Shown here: positions 6,695 through 7,491 of the stretch, in pieces
How the letters are laid out: the number at the start of each line of letters is the position of its first letter
How positions within the stretch are numbered: position 1 is the stretch's first letter
Source of the DNA: an uncultured Synergistales bacterium
GTDB taxonomy: Bacteria; Synergistota; Synergistia; Synergistales; Aminobacteriaceae
Assembly: GCA_905236605.1 (NCBI GenBank)
Contig: CAJORD010000342.1
Location: 1 to 7,491, forward strand
DNA length: 7,491 nt
Reading direction: 5' to 3'
Notes under the pieces: generated by a model
Told to the model about the DNA's origin: nothing
The model's database searches: none
The model's input: the letters and a program-made list of their open reading frames with translations, nothing else
Position numbers and translations under genes: made by a program

Positions 6695-6700
6695 CTTTTT

Positions 6701-6706
6701 CACCTC
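6701..6706 (-). promoter_or_regulatory. Ribosome binding site that fixes the DUF2922 start
   Basis: GAGGTG on the minus strand, 6 nt ahead of ATG 6694. Its last three bases are the in-frame GTG that an automatic caller might choose as start. That GTG would have no ribosome binding site at proper spacing. Confidence 0.75.
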
Positions 6707-6749
6707 GCTTTCTAAAATTTTTACTGCCTGTCTTTTGACGGGAGCTAGA

Positions 6750-6977
6750 TTAGTCGTCGTTTGTCAGTTTGCTAACTTCGACTTTGAGAACTTCATAAAC
6801 GCTCTTTGATAAACAAGGTTCAAGCGCGTTGACGATGTTCATAGCTTTCTGATTGTCATAGCGATTGACATCTAGTGAGCCTAACGAGAGGCTGAGCGTC
6901 TTGACTTTACCGTCTTTAGTCCCGTTGTTCAGTTGCGCTGTTACGGAGACTTTGTTCAAATTGCTTATAACTGCCAT
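6750..6977 (-). CDS. DUF1659 family small protein
   Basis: A 75-residue protein matching, from memory, the DUF1659 (PF07872) layout: an N-terminal strand KVSVTAQLNNGTKDGKVK, the core TLSLSLGSLD, and a C-terminal helix KAMNIVNALEPCL leading to a strand VLKVEVSKL. The function is unknown. The start ATG at 6977 has AGGAAG 9 nt upstream. It is the first gene of a two-gene unit with DUF2922, read from the TTGACA promoter at 7062-7089 through a leader of about 78 nt. It has no signal peptide or membrane segment, so the protein is probably cytoplasmic. The strong promoter and good ribosome binding sites hint at high expression. Confidence 0.82.
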   Translation of the reverse strand: MAVISNLNKVSVTAQLNNGTKDGKVKTLSLSLGSLDVNRYDNQKAMNIVNALEPCLSKSVYEVLKVEVSKLTNDD

Positions 6978-7018
6978 GTTGAATCACTTCCTTTCTTTTA
7001 TGATTTTAATTTTTTATC

Positions 7019-7054
7019 GGCTTCCGTTTCCGGCGGCCCTTGTTCTTTCGAACA
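7019..7054 (-). promoter_or_regulatory. Structured 5' leader of the DUF1659 operon: two hairpins with GAAA loops
   Basis: On the minus strand TGTTC-GAAA-GAACA (7054-7041) is a perfect 5-bp stem. Just after it, 7038-7019 folds as GGC, CCG-GAAA-CGG, GCC with a small internal loop. Both are capped by a GNRA tetraloop. No U-tract follows, so this is not a terminator. It may stabilise the 5' end of the transcript or act as a control element; I recognise no known riboswitch. Confidence 0.5.
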
Positions 7055-7061
7055 TGAGCAT

Positions 7062-7089
7062 ATAATATCACTTTTTTGATTTATGTCAA
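7062..7089 (-). promoter_or_regulatory. Predicted sigma-70 promoter of the DUF1659-DUF2922 operon
   Basis: A perfect -35 box TTGACA (7089-7084), a 16-bp spacer, and TATTAT (7067-7062), 5 of 6 consensus. It is the best promoter in the window. The predicted start is near 7055, immediately before the first leader hairpin. Confidence 0.75.
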
Positions 7090-7128
7090 GTCTTTTTTGC
7101 GAGTTATTTTTTAGAAATTTTTACTTAT

Positions 7129-7163
7129 AAAAAATCCTCGATAAAATAAGTATTCATCGAGGA
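7129..7163 (-). terminator. Intrinsic terminator of the coiled-coil gene
   Basis: On the minus strand TCCTCGAT (7163-7156) pairs perfectly with ATCGAGGA (7142-7135) across a 13-nt loop and is followed by TTTTTT. It lies about 50 nt after the stop codon at 7214. Confidence 0.85.
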
Positions 7164-7213
7164 AAATTATAAAAACTGTATAGATTTTTTCGAATTAGGA
7201 ATAAAAATTTGAT

Positions 7214-7491
7214 TTATTCAGCAGCTTTTTTGAGAGCTTCTACGCGAGCTTTCTGTACTGCAACTTGATTTTCAAGATTGGCAAGTTGGTCTTCTTCGGC
7301 TTTAAGCGAGAGAGTCAGACGTTCAGCGAGATTTTCAGAAACTGCTTTCATGGCTGCGAAGTCTTCTTTTAAGTCCGCAATATTTCCGAGTCCGCCCTGT
7401 TCGAGTTTTTCGATTCGCTGTTCAAGAACTGCCATAGCTGCTTTCACTTCGTCGAGTTTCGGCGCGAATTTGTTCTGCGCGACTGTCCACA
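7214..7491 (-). CDS. Coiled-coil protein of unknown function, C-terminal part
   Basis: The frame is open from the right edge to TAA at 7214, giving 92 complete codons; the true start is outside the window. The GTG at 7447 is only an internal valine, since the reading continues upstream as WTVAQNKFAPKLDE without a stop and no Shine-Dalgarno precedes it. The visible part is almost wholly helical and rich in Glu, Lys, Ala and Leu with heptad-like spacing, for example VLEQRIEKLEQ, then ERLTLSLKAEEDQLANLENQVAVQKARVEALKKAAE. A short Gly-rich break (GGLG) divides two coiled segments. No domain can be named; a cell-envelope, scaffold or phage-like structural protein are all possible. It ends its own transcription unit at 7129-7163. 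Confidence 0.7.
   Translation of the reverse strand, partial: WTVAQNKFAPKLDEVKAAMAVLEQRIEKLEQGGLGNIADLKEDFAAMKAVSENLAERLTLSLKAEEDQLANLENQVAVQKARVEALKKAAE

Noticed and set aside
6720..6749. Hairpin between DUF1659 and DUF2922 (CCTGTC-TTTT-GACGGG) as a terminator
   Set aside because: It pairs well only on the + strand, with a C-A mismatch on the coding strand and no U-tract directly after it, so it should not separate the two genes.
6865..7065. 66-codon + strand frame across the DUF1659 start and leader
   Set aside because: It opposes the coding strand and spans the promoter and leader hairpins; no supporting signals.
1..7491. CRISPR arrays, tRNA or rRNA genes
   Set aside because: No regularly spaced repeats and no cloverleaf or rRNA-like segments were seen on either strand.

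Overview
The window looks like anaerobic, probably gut or rumen, bacterial DNA of moderate G+C. A class III glutamine synthetase together with a DUF1659/DUF2922 pair suggests Synergistota or an anaerobic Firmicutes lineage. This placement is a judgement from recalled family distributions, not from a search. All the intact genes lie on the minus strand. Promoters of sigma-70 type with a perfect TTGACA box and hairpin terminators can be read directly.

Layout on the + strand: bases 1-84 are the right end of an IS200/IS605-family element. They hold the last 21 complete codons of tnpB and the 3' hairpin of its omega RNA (reRNA). The element abuts the C-terminal part of a Res-like helicase/nuclease (86-598) that has no start of its own. 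This suggests a helicase gene, possibly a defence gene, interrupted by the insertion. The first ~20 bases of the remnant would then be the RNA guide. A hairpin at 598-630 separates this region from the convergent minus-strand genes.

Layout on the minus strand, read right to left: the 3' end of a coiled-coil gene entering from the right edge (7214-7491) and its terminator; a strong promoter and a structured leader with two GAAA-capped hairpins; the small unknown-function genes DUF1659 (6750-6977) and DUF2922 (6476-6694) and their terminator; glnN (4144-6267) with a promoter overlapped by an inverted repeat; a terminator; a secreted fusion of a VanY-type D,D-carboxypeptidase with a nucleoside hydrolase (2365-4074); then an AMP-forming acyl-CoA synthetase (641-2266), whose predicted promoter overlaps the preceding gene's terminator.

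Functionally, glnN assimilates ammonium. The fusion protein is predicted to act outside the cytoplasm on peptidoglycan peptides and nucleosides, both possible nitrogen or carbon sources. The acyl-CoA synthetase activates a carboxylic acid. A shared scavenging theme is possible, but each gene appears to form its own transcription unit. The most unusual items are the two-enzyme fusion and the tnpB element end joined to the helicase remnant.
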